Source: Prochlorococcus sp. AG-676-L21
GTDB lineage: Bacteria; Cyanobacteriota; Cyanobacteriia; PCC-6307; Cyanobiaceae
Length of the DNA stretch: 38,910 nucleotides
Direction of reading: 5' to 3'
Assembly: GCA_003210915.1 (NCBI GenBank)
Contig: QCUA01000013.1
Span: forward strand, 1-38,910
Positions 18,898-29,348 of the stretch are shown piece after piece; the first letter of the stretch is position 1; each line of letters starts with the position of its first letter. The position numbers and the translations under genes are program-made. Below the pieces are notes generated by a model. That model was not told where the DNA came from and searched no databases. It saw only the letters and a list, made by a program, of their open reading frames with translations.

Positions 18898-19802
18898 TTC
18901 CCAACAATACTAAATTTTCTAATCCATTATTCGGAAGAATTTTGACAGCTATGGTTACTCCATTTAAAAAAAATGGTGCAGTTGATTATGAATTAGCTAT
19001 AAAACTTTCTAATTACCTTTGTGAAAATGGCTCTGATGGAATTGTGCTTTGTGGGACCACAGGAGAGTCTCCAACTCTTACATGGGCTGAACAACATAAT
19101 TTGTTTGTTGCAGTAAAAGGTTCTTTAAATTCTAGATCTAAAGTGATTGTTGGTACAGGTAGTAACTGTACTAGTGAGGCTATAGAAGCTACCCAAAAAG
19201 CTTATGAATTTGGTGCGGATGGTGCTTTAGTTGTTGTCCCTTACTACAATAAGCCCCCTCAAGAAGGTCTTTATAAACACTTTAGTTCTATAGCTAATGC
19301 AGCAAGTGATTTACCTTTAATGTTGTATAACATCCCTGGAAGAACTGGTTGTAATTTATTGCCCACCACTGTAAATAAACTTATGAATTTCCCAAATATT
19401 CTCAGTATTAAAGCAGCAAGCGGTAGAATAGAAGAAGTGACAGAGTTAAGGGCGGCGTGCGGCTCTAAACTTTCAATATATAGTGGCGATGATTCATTGT
19501 TGCTTCCTATGTTATCTGTTGGTGCTGTTGGTGTAGTAAGCGTAGCTAGCCACATTGTTGGGTTGCAGCTTAAAACTATGATTGAATCATTTCAAAAAGG
19601 TGAAATATCTATTGCTCTTGATATTCATGAAAAACTGCAACCACTTTTCAAGGCACTATTTGAAACGACAAATCCAATTCCCATCAAAGCAGCTTTAGAA
19701 CTACAAGGTTGGCAAGTTGGTTCTCCTAGGAATCCATTAACGCCTCTTATTAAAGAAAAGAGAGAAAGCTTACTTCAGATAATTCAAAATCTGTCTTTGT
19801 AA
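18894..19802 (+). CDS. dapA: 4-hydroxy-tetrahydrodipicolinate synthase
   Basis: DapA condenses pyruvate with aspartate semialdehyde, the first committed step to diaminopimelate and lysine. The 302-aa TIM-barrel protein has the GTTGE motif (54-58), Y145 and the GRTG loop, and the Schiff-base lysine K173 in SIKAASG. The ATG overlaps the asd stop by 4 bp, so the enzyme supplying its substrate is made from the same message. rnj follows after 76 bp on the same strand. Confidence 0.97.
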   Translation: MIPNNTKFSNPLFGRILTAMVTPFKKNGAVDYELAIKLSNYLCENGSDGIVLCGTTGESPTLTWAEQHNLFVAVKGSLNSRSKVIVGTGSNCTSEAIEATQKAYEFGADGALVVVPYYNKPPQEGLYKHFSSIANAASDLPLMLYNIPGRTGCNLLPTTVNKLMNFPNILSIKAASGRIEEVTELRAACGSKLSIYSGDDSLLLPMLSVGAVGVVSVASHIVGLQLKTMIESFQKGEISIALDIHEKLQPLFKALFETTNPIPIKAALELQGWQVGSPRNPLTPLIKEKRESLLQIIQNLSL

Positions 19803-19878
19803 ATACTTTTTTTAACGCTTTAATAAAGTTACTTTGACTTTAATAACCACATTTTTTGCTTGTTAAAATACTTTTATT

Positions 19879-21882
19879 ATGAATTCAAATCAAATCAAAT
19901 CAAATAATACTCAAACCTTATCTCAAACAAAAAGATCAAATGAACCTGCTTTAAAAATTATTCCATTAGGGGGTCTTCATGAAATAGGTAAAAATACATG
20001 TGTTTTTGAATACCAAGATGACATCATTTTAATAGATGGGGGACTCGCTTTTCCAAGTGATGGCATGCATGGTGTGAATGTTGTTATGCCTGATACATCA
20101 TATTTGCAAGCTAACTTAAATAGATTTCGTGGAATGATAGTAACCCACGGTCACGAAGACCATATTGGTGGAATTTCTCATCATTTAAAGAAATTTAATA
20201 TTCCTGTGATTTATGGCCCACCTTTAGCGATATCAATGCTTAAAGGAAAAATGGAAGAAGCAGGCGTCGCTGATAGGACAACAACACAGACTATAGAACC
20301 AAGGCAAGTTGTCAAACTTGGCCAGCATTTTTCATTAGAATTTATACGTAATACTCACTCAATTGGCGATAGTTTTTCTTTAGCTCTAACTACTCCCGTA
20401 GGTGTTGTTTTCTTTACTGGGGACTTTAAATTTGATCATCTGCCACCTGATAACAAACATGCTGATATTGAAAGAATGGCATTTTATGGGGAGAAGGGTG
20501 TTCTTTGCTTACTCTCGGACTCTACAAATTCCGAAGTAAAGGGTTTTGTTCCTTCAGAAATTTCTGTTTTTCCAAATTTAGATCGAATAATATCTGAAGC
20601 CAAAGGTAGAGTGATGCTTACCACTTTTGCAAGTTCAACCCATAGAGTTGCGATGGTGATCCAATTAGCAATGAAGCATGGACGTAAAATTGGATTAATG
20701 GGACGATCAATGCTAAATGTTGTTGGTAAATGTCGTGAATTAGGCTATATAAAATGTCCTGACGATCTCTTTTTTCCAATTAAAAGCATAAGAGATTTAC
20801 CTGATAGAGAAACCCTACTCTTAATGACAGGTAGTCAAGGAGAGGTAATGGCTGCATTAAGTAGGATCGGAAGAGATGAACATCCACACGTTAAACTCAA
20901 AACTACTGATACAGTAATTTTTTCTTCCAGTCCAATTCCAGGAAATACAATTTCTGTAGTGCACAGTATTGATAGATTAATTAAATTGGGAGCTAATGTT
21001 ATTTATGGTAAAGAACATGGAATTCATGTTTCTGGTCATGGATGTAGAGATGATCAAAGATTGATGCTAGCGTTAATTAAACCAAAGTTTTTTGTTCCAG
21101 TACATGGCGAATACAGAATGCAAGTTTTGCATGGTAAAACCGCTGAATCGATGGGCGTAGATCCCAATAATATACTCATCCTTGATAATGGTGACACAAT
21201 TGAGCTTAGAGCTGATTCAATGATGCAAGGAGATCCAGTAAAGTCTGGAATTGAAATGCTCGATAATACAAGGACTTGTGTGGTAGATGCTAGAGCTCTA
21301 AAAGAGAGACAGCAGTTAGCAGATGATGGAATAGTTACTGTTTTAGCACCTATAAGTACAGATGGTAATATGGTAGCTCCACCACGAGTAAGTTTAAGAG
21401 GGGTAGTAATATCAGCTGATCCAAGAAAAATGTCAATGTGGACCGAAAGGGAGATAAATTGGGTACTAGAAAACCGCTGGAAACAATTATCAAGACAAAC
21501 CAGTCCCAATAGTTTTGAAGTTGATTGGATTGGGGTCCAAAGAGAGATTGAAAATGGTTTAACTAGAAGAATGCGAAGAGAATTACAAGTAGAGCCATTA
21601 ATTCTATGCTTAGCTCAACCTGCACCAAGCGGAACCCGAGCCTACAAACCTCAAATAGTTAATGAGCAAAATCAGCATCCAAAAAATAAACATTATCCAA
21701 ATGTTAATAATCAAAATATAAACCGCAATCAAAATAATTATAAAAATAATCCATCAGCTAGAAATACAAATCAAGTAAAGAATAATCAATCTGTAAAAGA
21801 TTCTGTTAAAACTCCAGTAGCTAAGACAGAGGAGGCACCTGCAGGTAGGACTAGAAGAAGGAGATCTGCAGTATCAAACTAG
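19879..21882 (+). CDS. rnj: Ribonuclease J
   Basis: RNase J is a metallo-beta-lactamase/beta-CASP ribonuclease with endo- and 5'-exonuclease activity in mRNA turnover. The metal ligands are H90, H92, D94 and H95 in HGHEDHIGG, and FTGDFKFD and the later HVSGHGCRDDQ supply further core motifs. At 667 residues it exceeds typical RNase J (about 555). The excess is a C-terminal tail from about residue 595, rich in Asn/Gln/Lys and ending with RTRRRRSAVSN. It follows dapA by 76 bp; an imperfect TAAAAT -10 box at 19864-19869 may give it its own promoter. Its TAG stop shares CTAG with the stop of convergent tilS. Confidence 0.95.
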   Translation: MNSNQIKSNNTQTLSQTKRSNEPALKIIPLGGLHEIGKNTCVFEYQDDIILIDGGLAFPSDGMHGVNVVMPDTSYLQANLNRFRGMIVTHGHEDHIGGISHHLKKFNIPVIYGPPLAISMLKGKMEEAGVADRTTTQTIEPRQVVKLGQHFSLEFIRNTHSIGDSFSLALTTPVGVVFFTGDFKFDHLPPDNKHADIERMAFYGEKGVLCLLSDSTNSEVKGFVPSEISVFPNLDRIISEAKGRVMLTTFASSTHRVAMVIQLAMKHGRKIGLMGRSMLNVVGKCRELGYIKCPDDLFFPIKSIRDLPDRETLLLMTGSQGEVMAALSRIGRDEHPHVKLKTTDTVIFSSSPIPGNTISVVHSIDRLIKLGANVIYGKEHGIHVSGHGCRDDQRLMLALIKPKFFVPVHGEYRMQVLHGKTAESMGVDPNNILILDNGDTIELRADSMMQGDPVKSGIEMLDNTRTCVVDARALKERQQLADDGIVTVLAPISTDGNMVAPPRVSLRGVVISADPRKMSMWTEREINWVLENRWKQLSRQTSPNSFEVDWIGVQREIENGLTRRMRRELQVEPLILCLAQPAPSGTRAYKPQIVNEQNQHPKNKHYPNVNNQNINRNQNNYKNNPSARNTNQVKNNQSVKDSVKTPVAKTEEAPAGRTRRRRSAVSN

Positions 21883-22889
21883 TTTTTTTCTAGATTTATA
21901 TAGTCCTTATTCCAAACAATCTCAAATCCATCTGGTAAATCTATTTTGCCTCTATCTTTCTCAAGAATTGAAGAAGCTAAATAAGTTAAATTTTTTGAGC
22001 TTAATTGTTTTGTAAAATCCTTCTTTAGAAAAGTATTTAAAATAGTACATCTTGCTTCAATGCATAAGCTATTTAATAATTCCCTCTTTACACCAATTGC
22101 ATCTTCACAATAAAGGGATGCAAGCTTACTGAGATCATTTTGCTCATTCTTATAATTGCTCATTTTTTCTGCAAAACTATTTATCCTCTTAGAACAACCA
22201 GGATACATAGTTTCTAAAATAGGAATAACTTCTTTTCTTACAATATTTCTCTTAATTGTTAGATCGCAGTTAGTCGGGTCTTCCCAAATGGGAATGTTTT
22301 GAAGTTGGCAAAACTTTTTGGTATCTTCTCTAGAAAATATCAATAATGGTCTTATTAAAAAAATGTGATGTTTAAGTAATCTTTTTTTGTTGATATAGCT
22401 TAGTCCTGCATAATTGCTTCCTCTAGCTAAATTTAATAAAAATGTTTCTGCATTATCTGTATTCGTGTGACCCGTTAATAAGTAAATATCAATTTCCTTT
22501 TGGTTCTCAATTAATAATTGATTTGCCCTTTCACTTAATTTCTTGTATCTCCAATCTCTTGCTTTTTCTTCAGAAGAAATATTATTTTTATTTGCTTGAT
22601 CAAAAAAAAATGAAATATTTTTTTTATTACAGTAACTTTTCAATTCAAGTGCATATTTCGCTGATTTTTCATGCCATTGATGATCTCCATGCCAAACATT
22701 CACAAACCAATTATGTTGCGTTTTCATATCGTTGATTAGGTTCAATAAAGCCATCGAATCTTGTCCTCCAGAAACTGCTATTAATAGATTTGCTCCATCA
22801 GGAATTAATGTTTTATTGCCCAAAATTTCTTTGTGCAGGAGATGATGCCAGGATGTCCAATTTTTTTGCGACGAATTTTTATCAGACAT
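21879..22889 (-). CDS. tilS: tRNA(Ile)-lysidine synthase
   Basis: TilS converts C34 of the CAU-anticodon isoleucine tRNA to lysidine so that it reads AUA. The 336-aa protein has the PP-loop ATP motif SGGQDS (40-45) and the HGDHQWHEKSA and TGHTNTDNAETFLLNL segments of the N-terminal domain. It is short compared with E. coli TilS (about 430), matching forms with a reduced C-terminal domain. AUA is well used in this AT-rich window, so the enzyme is expected to be essential. The stop overlaps that of rnj by 4 bp, tail to tail. Confidence 0.94.
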   Translation of the reverse strand: MSDKNSSQKNWTSWHHLLHKEILGNKTLIPDGANLLIAVSGGQDSMALLNLINDMKTQHNWFVNVWHGDHQWHEKSAKYALELKSYCNKKNISFFFDQANKNNISSEEKARDWRYKKLSERANQLLIENQKEIDIYLLTGHTNTDNAETFLLNLARGSNYAGLSYINKKRLLKHHIFLIRPLLIFSREDTKKFCQLQNIPIWEDPTNCDLTIKRNIVRKEVIPILETMYPGCSKRINSFAEKMSNYKNEQNDLSKLASLYCEDAIGVKRELLNSLCIEARCTILNTFLKKDFTKQLSSKNLTYLASSILEKDRGKIDLPDGFEIVWNKDYINLEKN

Positions 22890-22974
22890 ATTGTTTAACT
22901 CAGATAATATTTTTTTAAAAATTCACTGTTTTAATAAAACAATGTCACAATCAGGTAATAAATTCATCAAATCT

Positions 22975-23751
22975 ATGAGTCTGATTAATCTTTTGCCACA
23001 AAAAATTCAAGAAGAACTTAGTAGTAAATCTTTACTCAAAGTTATTTCAGGATTAAGTAATTTTGAAACCCAAACTGTTAACAAAATTGTAGAAGCAGCC
23101 TCGATGGGCGGAGCCGATTTAATTGATATAGCTTGTAAACCTCAATTAGTTGAATCCGCGATTGGAATTTCACCATTACCAATTTGCGTAAGTTCCGTAG
23201 AGCCTAAGTCTTTTATAAATTCAGTTAAGGCAGGAGCTTCTTTAATAGAAATAGGGAATTACGATAGTTTTTATGACCAAGGAATTACTTTTTCGGAGGA
23301 GAAAATTTTAAATCTTACAAAAGAAACTAAAGATCTTTTACCTAATATTCCTCTATCAGTGACAGTTCCACATAATATGCCTATTGATAAACAAGTAGAT
23401 CTTGCAATTAAATTAGTTCTTGAAGGCGCTGATATTATTCAAACTGAAGGAGGCAAAAGTTCTAACCCATATAGTTCAGGAATTCAAGGATTATTAGAAA
23501 AGTCAGTACCTACTTTGGCGGCTACTTTTGCAATATTCAAGGAATTTGAGAAACAGTCTATTAATATTCCTATCATGAGTGCTTCAGGTTTAAGTGAGGT
23601 AACATGTCCTTTAGCAGTATCATGTGGAGCTTCTGCAGTCGGAGTTGGATCTGTAGTAAATAAATTAGATGATTTAATATCAATGGTTGCTGTTGTTAGA
23701 GGTCTAAAAGAATCTTTGAAAAATTCAATGATTAAAGAAAAAATTTCCTAA
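22975..23751 (+). CDS. DUF561/Ycf23-family TIM-barrel protein
   Basis: The protein resembles DUF561, known in algal plastids as Ycf23, whose function is not established. The best start is the ATG at 22975, giving MSLINLLPQKIQEEL and 258 residues; an in-frame ATG at 22942 and a TTG at 22891 would add poorly fitting extensions. Features are LKVISGLSNF near the start, GGADLIDIACK, SLIEIGNYDSFYDQG, VTVPHNMPIDKQV, LEGADIIQTEGGKSS and a glycine-rich GASAVGVGSVVNKL like a phosphate-binding barrel end. It diverges from tilS and precedes uvrB by 29 bp. Confidence 0.85.
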   Translation: MSLINLLPQKIQEELSSKSLLKVISGLSNFETQTVNKIVEAASMGGADLIDIACKPQLVESAIGISPLPICVSSVEPKSFINSVKAGASLIEIGNYDSFYDQGITFSEEKILNLTKETKDLLPNIPLSVTVPHNMPIDKQVDLAIKLVLEGADIIQTEGGKSSNPYSSGIQGLLEKSVPTLAATFAIFKEFEKQSINIPIMSASGLSEVTCPLAVSCGASAVGVGSVVNKLDDLISMVAVVRGLKESLKNSMIKEKIS

Positions 23752-23780
23752 GATATAAAAAATCTTAAGTTATTAGATCA

Positions 23781-25820
23781 ATGAATAACTATAAGCTTCA
23801 AGCACCTTATAAACCAAATGGTGATCAACCTAAAGCCATTAAGAAGTTAGTTCAAGGAGTTAATAGTGGCGAAGAGTTTCAGACCCTTTTAGGAGCAACT
23901 GGAACGGGAAAAACTTTTACTATTGCTAATGTAATTCAGCAAACTGGAAGACCAGCACTTATTCTGGCTCATAATAAAACTTTAGCAGCTCAATTATGTA
24001 ATGAATTAAGGCAGTTTTTTCCTAAAAATGCTGTTGAATACTTTATCTCTTACTATGATTATTATCAGCCAGAAGCTTATGTACCAGTAAGCGATACTTA
24101 CATAGCAAAAACTGCTTCAATTAATGAAGAGATTGACATGCTTAGGCATTCGGCTACTAGATCATTATTTGAGAGGAAGGATGTAATTGTTGTCGCATCT
24201 ATTAGTTGTATTTATGGTTTAGGAATACCAAGTGAATATTTAAAAGCTGCTGTTAAATTTGCTGTTGGTGAATCTATAGATTTACGTTCTTCTCTAAGAG
24301 CGCTTGTGGATAATCAATATACAAGAAATGATACAGAAATTACGAGAGGTAGATTTAGAATTAAGGGAGATGTATTAGAAATTGGACCAGCTTATGAAGA
24401 CAGATTGATAAGAATTGAATTATTTGGAGATGAGATTGAGGCTATTAGATTTGTTGATCCATTAACTGGAGAGATTCTTGAGAGTCTTGATCAAGTGAGT
24501 GTTTATCCAGCCAAGCATTTTGTCACTCCAAAAGAGAGACTAGATTCTGCCATTAGTGCTATTAGAAATGAATTAAAAGAACAACTTGATAAATTTGCTT
24601 ATGAAGGTAAGTTGTTGGAGGCGCAGCGTTTAGAGCAGCGCACAAAATATGATTTGGAAATGCTAAGAGAAGTTGGATATTGTAATGGTGTTGAAAATTA
24701 TGCACGTCATTTGGCTGGTAGAGAAGAAGGAACTCCTCCAGAATGTCTAATAGATTATTTCCCAAAAGATTGGTTATTAGTAGTTGATGAAAGTCACGTA
24801 ACATGTCCGCAATTACATGCAATGTATAACGGAGATCAAGCTAGGAAAAAAGTATTAATAGATCATGGTTTTAGATTACCGAGTGCTGCAGATAATAGAC
24901 CTTTAAAGTGTGAAGAGTTTTGGGAAAAATCCAGACAGACATTGTTTATTAGTGCAACCCCTGGCCAATGGGAGTTGGATCAATGCGAAGGCAAGTTTAT
25001 TGAACAGGTTATTAGACCTACAGGGGTTTTAGATCCCATAATTGATGTAAGGCCTAGTGATGGACAAATAGATGATCTTTTATCAGAAATAAGAGTTAGA
25101 GCTAAAAAGAACCAGAGAGTATTGGTTACTACTCTTACAAAAAGGATGGCAGAAGATCTTACGGATTTTTTATCTGACAATAAAGTAAGGGTGAGATATT
25201 TGCATTCTGAAATTCATTCGATTGAAAGGATAGAGATTATTCAAGATCTTAGATTGGGTGAATATGATGTATTGGTTGGAGTAAATTTGCTAAGAGAAGG
25301 TCTTGATCTTCCTGAAGTTTCTTTGGTTGCTATTTTAGATGCTGATAAAGAGGGTTTTTTGAGAGCAGAGCGATCCCTAATTCAAACTATTGGAAGAGCG
25401 GCAAGACATGTTGAGGGGGTTGCTTTACTTTATGCAGATAACTTTACTGAATCAATGAAAAGAGCGATATCTGAAACTGATAGAAGAAGAACTATCCAAA
25501 AAAAATATAATCAAATCAATGGTATTACTCCAAAACCTGCTGGTAAGAAAATTGAAAATTCAATATTATCTTTTTTAGAGCTTTCCAGAAAATTAGATAC
25601 TGGAGGATTATCTAAAGATCTGATAAACATTGTTAGTAATAAAACGGACGATATTTTAAATGCTAAAGATAATCAATGTTTACTAGATGAAATGCCTAGC
25701 TTAATTGATAAGTTAGAAAATAAAATGAAAGATGCAGCAAAAGAACTAAATTTTGAAGAGGCTGCAAATCTTAGAGATAGAATTAAGAAACTCAGGCAAA
25801 AATTATCTAGAAATACTTAA
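23781..25820 (+). CDS. uvrB: Excinuclease ABC subunit B
   Basis: UvrB is the damage-verifying helicase-like subunit of nucleotide excision repair. The 679-aa protein has Walker A GATGTGKT (38-45), the damage-probing beta-hairpin [12 protein letters not shown] near residue 92, motif II DESH near 336, helicase motif [11 protein letters not shown], and a C-terminal UVR domain (about 642-675) for UvrA/UvrC contact. Length and domain order are complete. It follows the ycf23-type gene by 29 bp and converges on lysC with 8 bp between the genes. Confidence 0.98.
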   Translation: MNNYKLQAPYKPNGDQPKAIKKLVQGVNSGEEFQTLLGATGTGKTFTIANVIQQTGRPALILAHNKTLAAQLCNELRQFFPKNAVEYFISYYDYYQPEAYVPVSDTYIAKTASINEEIDMLRHSATRSLFERKDVIVVASISCIYGLGIPSEYLKAAVKFAVGESIDLRSSLRALVDNQYTRNDTEITRGRFRIKGDVLEIGPAYEDRLIRIELFGDEIEAIRFVDPLTGEILESLDQVSVYPAKHFVTPKERLDSAISAIRNELKEQLDKFAYEGKLLEAQRLEQRTKYDLEMLREVGYCNGVENYARHLAGREEGTPPECLIDYFPKDWLLVVDESHVTCPQLHAMYNGDQARKKVLIDHGFRLPSAADNRPLKCEEFWEKSRQTLFISATPGQWELDQCEGKFIEQVIRPTGVLDPIIDVRPSDGQIDDLLSEIRVRAKKNQRVLVTTLTKRMAEDLTDFLSDNKVRVRYLHSEIHSIERIEIIQDLRLGEYDVLVGVNLLREGLDLPEVSLVAILDADKEGFLRAERSLIQTIGRAARHVEGVALLYADNFTESMKRAISETDRRRTIQKKYNQINGITPKPAGKKIENSILSFLELSRKLDTGGLSKDLINIVSNKTDDILNAKDNQCLLDEMPSLIDKLENKMKDAAKELNFEEAANLRDRIKKLRQKLSRNT

Positions 25821-25828
25821 ATAATTAT

Positions 25829-27589
25829 TTATTTATCTAATTGGAAATAAGAATGAATTGCATTAACTGCTTGGTCACAATCTTTTTCTAAGACGATACA
25901 AGAAGTTCTTATTTCACTTGTAGCAATCATTTCAATATTAATATTTTTATTAGCAAGTGCTCTAAAAATTTTCCCAGCTGTTCCAACCTTAAATGCCATT
26001 CCAGCTCCAACTGTGCTTACTTTAGCTATAGCTGGTCCATCTTCGATGAATGATCCTGCCAATTTTTTTGTTAAAGAGTGGAAAACTGTATTAGCTCTTT
26101 CTCTATCTTGCTTGCTCATGGTGAAACTTATGTCTTTGGTTTTTAAAGATGTTAACCTTTCAGATTGCACAATAGTATCAAAAATTAAATTATTCTCTGC
26201 AAGAGCTAAACATATTGAAGCTGCCACCCCAGGTTTATCAGGTAGGTTCCGAATGCTAACTTGAACTTGATTTTTATCTAATGCAATTCCTCTTACCTCA
26301 GGCTGATCTTCTCTCTCAATTACTGGATTAATAAATATTTGTTTATCAGTTAATTTAAATTTTTCACTCACAAATCTAATAGCTTTTGGAATATTGTCAA
26401 TATCAATTACGCAGCTGACTTTGATTTCGCTGGTAGCTATTAATCTTACATTTATGTTTGCTTGGGATAAAGTATCAAATAAATCAGCAGATACACTTGG
26501 TCTCCCCATTATTCCAGCTCCTTGAATACTTAATTTAGTCATATTTTTTTTGAAATCATATTCGCCACCTAATTGATTTGTTATTAATTTACATTGATCA
26601 ATTGTTTTGGTTAACTCAAAATCATTAACTGTAAATGCAATATCATTACTCTTCCCATCATGTGTAGCTTGGATTATTAAATCAACATTAATGTTCGCTT
26701 CAGACAAGGTTTCAAATATTTGAGCTGCAATTCCAGGTCTGTCAGGTAGTTTGGAAATACTAAATACGGTTTGTTTTTCTAATACTTCAAGACTATTAAC
26801 AGTCTTTGTTAATTCTAACCCTCCTCTTTTTAAAGCTAATGGTTTAATTTTGCTATGTAGAAGAGTGCCATTTGAGAGGGTTTGACTCGATTTCACATAT
26901 AATTTAATTCCATAATTGCGAGCAATTTCTACAGCTCTTGGATGAAGTACTGAAGCACCCACACTTGCAAGTTCTAGCATCTCTTCACAACTAATAATAT
27001 CTAATAATTTTGCATTAGGTACAATTCTTGGATCAGTCGTAAGAACCCCAGGAACATCTGTATATATCTCGCAAGTTTCTGCACCTAATGCTGTGGATAG
27101 TGCTACTGCTGAAGTATCTGAACCCCCTCTTCCCAAAGTTGTGATTTCCATTGATCCAGTATGACTAAGCGTTGAGCCTTGAAACCCTGCAACTACTACG
27201 ACATAACCTTGATTAATATAGTTTTGTATTCGTTCTGTTTTGATATCTAGAATTCTTGCTTTTCCATGAATTGATTCAGTAACAATTCCCACTTGGCTAC
27301 CTGTCAAAGATATTGCAGGAATCCCATATTCATTTAATGACATTGATAGAAGTGCCATAGTTACTTGCTCCCCTGTAGAGAGGAGCATATCTAATTCTCG
27401 GCTATTGGGATTTTTGCTGATTGATTCTGCTAACTTATTTAAGTGATCTGTAGAATGACCCATTGCAGATACAACTACGACGATATCATTTCCAGCTTCT
27501 TTACTTTGAATAATACTTTGTGCAATCGCCTTAATTTTTGTGATATCTTCAACCGATGTGCCGCCAAATTTTTTGATTAATAAAGCCAT
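25829..27589 (-). CDS. lysC: Aspartate kinase with four ACT modules
   Basis: LysC phosphorylates aspartate, the entry step to lysine, threonine and methionine. The kinase domain (about 1-245) begins with KKFGGTSVED and has TTLGRGGSDTSAVAL. The rest (about 265-586) is two tandem pairs of ACT domains, shown by FSISKLPDRPGIAAQIF, LSIQGAGIMGRPS, VSIRNLPDKPGVAAS and VSTVGAGMAFKVG. This duplicated regulatory region is the cyanobacterial form; in Synechocystis the enzyme is feedback-inhibited by lysine and threonine (established knowledge). It follows holA by 39 bp and ends convergent with uvrB. Confidence 0.97.
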   Translation of the reverse strand: MALLIKKFGGTSVEDITKIKAIAQSIIQSKEAGNDIVVVVSAMGHSTDHLNKLAESISKNPNSRELDMLLSTGEQVTMALLSMSLNEYGIPAISLTGSQVGIVTESIHGKARILDIKTERIQNYINQGYVVVVAGFQGSTLSHTGSMEITTLGRGGSDTSAVALSTALGAETCEIYTDVPGVLTTDPRIVPNAKLLDIISCEEMLELASVGASVLHPRAVEIARNYGIKLYVKSSQTLSNGTLLHSKIKPLALKRGGLELTKTVNSLEVLEKQTVFSISKLPDRPGIAAQIFETLSEANINVDLIIQATHDGKSNDIAFTVNDFELTKTIDQCKLITNQLGGEYDFKKNMTKLSIQGAGIMGRPSVSADLFDTLSQANINVRLIATSEIKVSCVIDIDNIPKAIRFVSEKFKLTDKQIFINPVIEREDQPEVRGIALDKNQVQVSIRNLPDKPGVAASICLALAENNLIFDTIVQSERLTSLKTKDISFTMSKQDRERANTVFHSLTKKLAGSFIEDGPAIAKVSTVGAGMAFKVGTAGKIFRALANKNINIEMIATSEIRTSCIVLEKDCDQAVNAIHSYFQLDK

Positions 27590-27628
27590 AATTAAATCAT
27601 AATATAAATTATTAAACTTAATATTTGA

Positions 27629-28630
27629 TTAACTTAAGTTAACGAGATTTTCCGTAAATACATTAATAGGATTATTGCCTTTTTTTAGTGATGATTCAAT
27701 ATCTAATAAATTACTCATTAATTTAATTAAGAAATCTGAGGATATATTGTTTACTTTTTTACGGATAAAAAAAATTCTTTTTGGGTTAGATATATTTGCA
27801 AGTTTGCATATTTTTGATAAATCTTGCTCACCAGATTTATGAAGTAATTTTACTATGGTATGCATTCTGATTTGACTTATTAATCCCGCATTGAGCCTTA
27901 AAGCAGGTTCTCCTTTTTTTAATAAATAATAGATTTCTATAAGACCATCACTAATACTATTTTGTAATAGATGATCGATTATTTTAAAGATATTTGACTG
28001 TTGATCATTGAATATTTTTTTTACATCATCACTTTCTAGAATAAGTTCTTTGTTTTCGTTATTATTTATTGCAGATAAATATATCTTTGCTTTAGATAAT
28101 TCGCTAACTAAGTTAAAACTATCATTTCCTACTGAATTAATAATTAAATCAGCAGTCCCTTTACCTAGATGAATATTCATCGAATTTGCTGTGCATTCTA
28201 AGTATCTTTTCTGGCCTTCAAAATCCCAGATATCGGGCAATGAAAATGAGGTTTCAATTGCTAAATCTTTTTTTATTAAATTTTGAATAAATTTTGTACT
28301 CTTTAGTCTTGAATCTGGTTTTTTTGTATTTTGTAAAAGAAAGTAAGTGTTACTTGGAATGTTTTGATAAATTTTTTCAAATTTGAGTCTTATTTCCTCA
28401 TTTTTATTTGTGAATAATGGGTTATTTTTTAATACAACTACTCGAGATCCATCCCCCAAAGGAGGTGTTAGTATTTCATCAAATGCTTGTTTTATTTGAT
28501 TATCATCATCACCATTTAAGTAACTAATATTTATTTCTCCCCATGTTTTGGATACTTTTTCATCAATTATTTTTTTTATAAACTTATTACTTGCATTTAA
28601 ATCATTTCCCCATATTATTTGTATTGGCAT
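27629..28630 (-). CDS. holA: DNA polymerase III delta subunit
   Basis: HolA is the clamp-opening wrench of the sliding-clamp loader. The 333-aa protein starts MPIQIIWGNDLNASNKFI in place of the usual nucleotide loop and has no functional Walker A motif, as expected for delta. Mid-protein landmarks include GDGSRVVVLKNNPLF and LGKGTADLIINSVGND, with RLNAGLISQIRMHTIVKLL in the collar. Its clamp-loader partner DnaX is encoded at 12191-14074. lysC follows after 39 bp; cobH diverges across a 62-bp gap. Confidence 0.88.
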   Translation of the reverse strand: MPIQIIWGNDLNASNKFIKKIIDEKVSKTWGEINISYLNGDDDNQIKQAFDEILTPPLGDGSRVVVLKNNPLFTNKNEEIRLKFEKIYQNIPSNTYFLLQNTKKPDSRLKSTKFIQNLIKKDLAIETSFSLPDIWDFEGQKRYLECTANSMNIHLGKGTADLIINSVGNDSFNLVSELSKAKIYLSAINNNENKELILESDDVKKIFNDQQSNIFKIIDHLLQNSISDGLIEIYYLLKKGEPALRLNAGLISQIRMHTIVKLLHKSGEQDLSKICKLANISNPKRIFFIRKKVNNISSDFLIKLMSNLLDIESSLKKGNNPINVFTENLVNLS

Positions 28631-28651
28631 ATCTGCAAAAAAGAATCCTAC

Positions 28652-28657
28652 TATAAT
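28652..28657 (+). promoter_or_regulatory. -10 box upstream of cobH
   Basis: TATAAT lies 35 bp before the cobH ATG, in the 62-bp divergent gap with holA. No good -35 box stands at 16-18 bp; TTGGCA at 28624-28629 is 22 bp away and falls in holA. A start near 28664 is predicted. Confidence 0.4.
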
Positions 28658-28692
28658 TATGCTTTCTTTAAGATAAAGTAAATTAAATTTTA

Positions 28693-29316
28693 ATGATAAA
28701 AGATCATCCTATTTTTTTAGAAAGTATTAGGTTTATTAAATCTAATTTGATTGAAAATAATTTTAATTACTTGGAAAATAAAGTTTTAGAAAGATTAGTG
28801 CATACTTCAGGTGATTTTAATATTCAGAAGCTTTTGGAGTTTAGTGAAGGGGCGTGCGAAAAAGGTGTTAAATCTCTTAAAGCTGGAGCACCAATATTGA
28901 CTGATACTGATATGGCAGCAGCAGCTATTAAATCAATGGCAAAAAATACAAACGGAAACTCAGTTGTTTCGGCGAAACATTGGTTTGATGATAGAGATTT
29001 ATCAGGGTTGACTAAAACTGCTTATGGGATAGAAAAAGGTTGGATTGAATTATCAGCTAAAAATTCAGGAAGTCAATCGCCAATTATTGTTATTGGAAGT
29101 TCTCCAACGGCATTAGTCAATTTGTTAGAGATTCTACAGAATTCACAACAGATTCCTAGTTTAATTATTGGAATGCCTGTAGGTTTTATTGGTGTTAGGC
29201 AAAGTAAAAATAAATTACTCAACACTAATTATCCTAGAATTGTTATGAACTCTACGAGAGGAGGGGCTGCAATGGCCGCAGCAGCTGTTAATGCCTTATT
29301 AAGAGAAACTATTTAA
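28693..29316 (+). CDS. cobH: Precorrin-8X methylmutase
   Basis: CobH (CbiC) moves the methyl group from C11 to C12 in corrin synthesis, giving hydrogenobyrinate or its cobalt form in the B12 or pseudo-B12 pathway. The 207-aa protein has the catalytic histidine H37 in RLVHTSGDFN, the acidic DTDMAAAAI loop, and the GMPVGFIGVRQSK and STRGGAAMAAAAVNALL signatures. It is a lone plus-strand gene between the divergent holA and the convergent mutS; other cobalamin genes are not in this window. Confidence 0.95.
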   Translation: MIKDHPIFLESIRFIKSNLIENNFNYLENKVLERLVHTSGDFNIQKLLEFSEGACEKGVKSLKAGAPILTDTDMAAAAIKSMAKNTNGNSVVSAKHWFDDRDLSGLTKTAYGIEKGWIELSAKNSGSQSPIIVIGSSPTALVNLLEILQNSQQIPSLIIGMPVGFIGVRQSKNKLLNTNYPRIVMNSTRGGAAMAAAAVNALLRETI

Positions 29317-29348
29317 AATAATTTTTATATAATCTGTTTAAAATTTTA

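Noticed and set aside
22891..22974. N-terminal extension of the DUF561 protein from TTG 22891 or ATG 22942
   Set aside because: The extra residues do not resemble the family start, and MSLINLLPQ at 22975 does; no ribosome binding site favours the longer forms.
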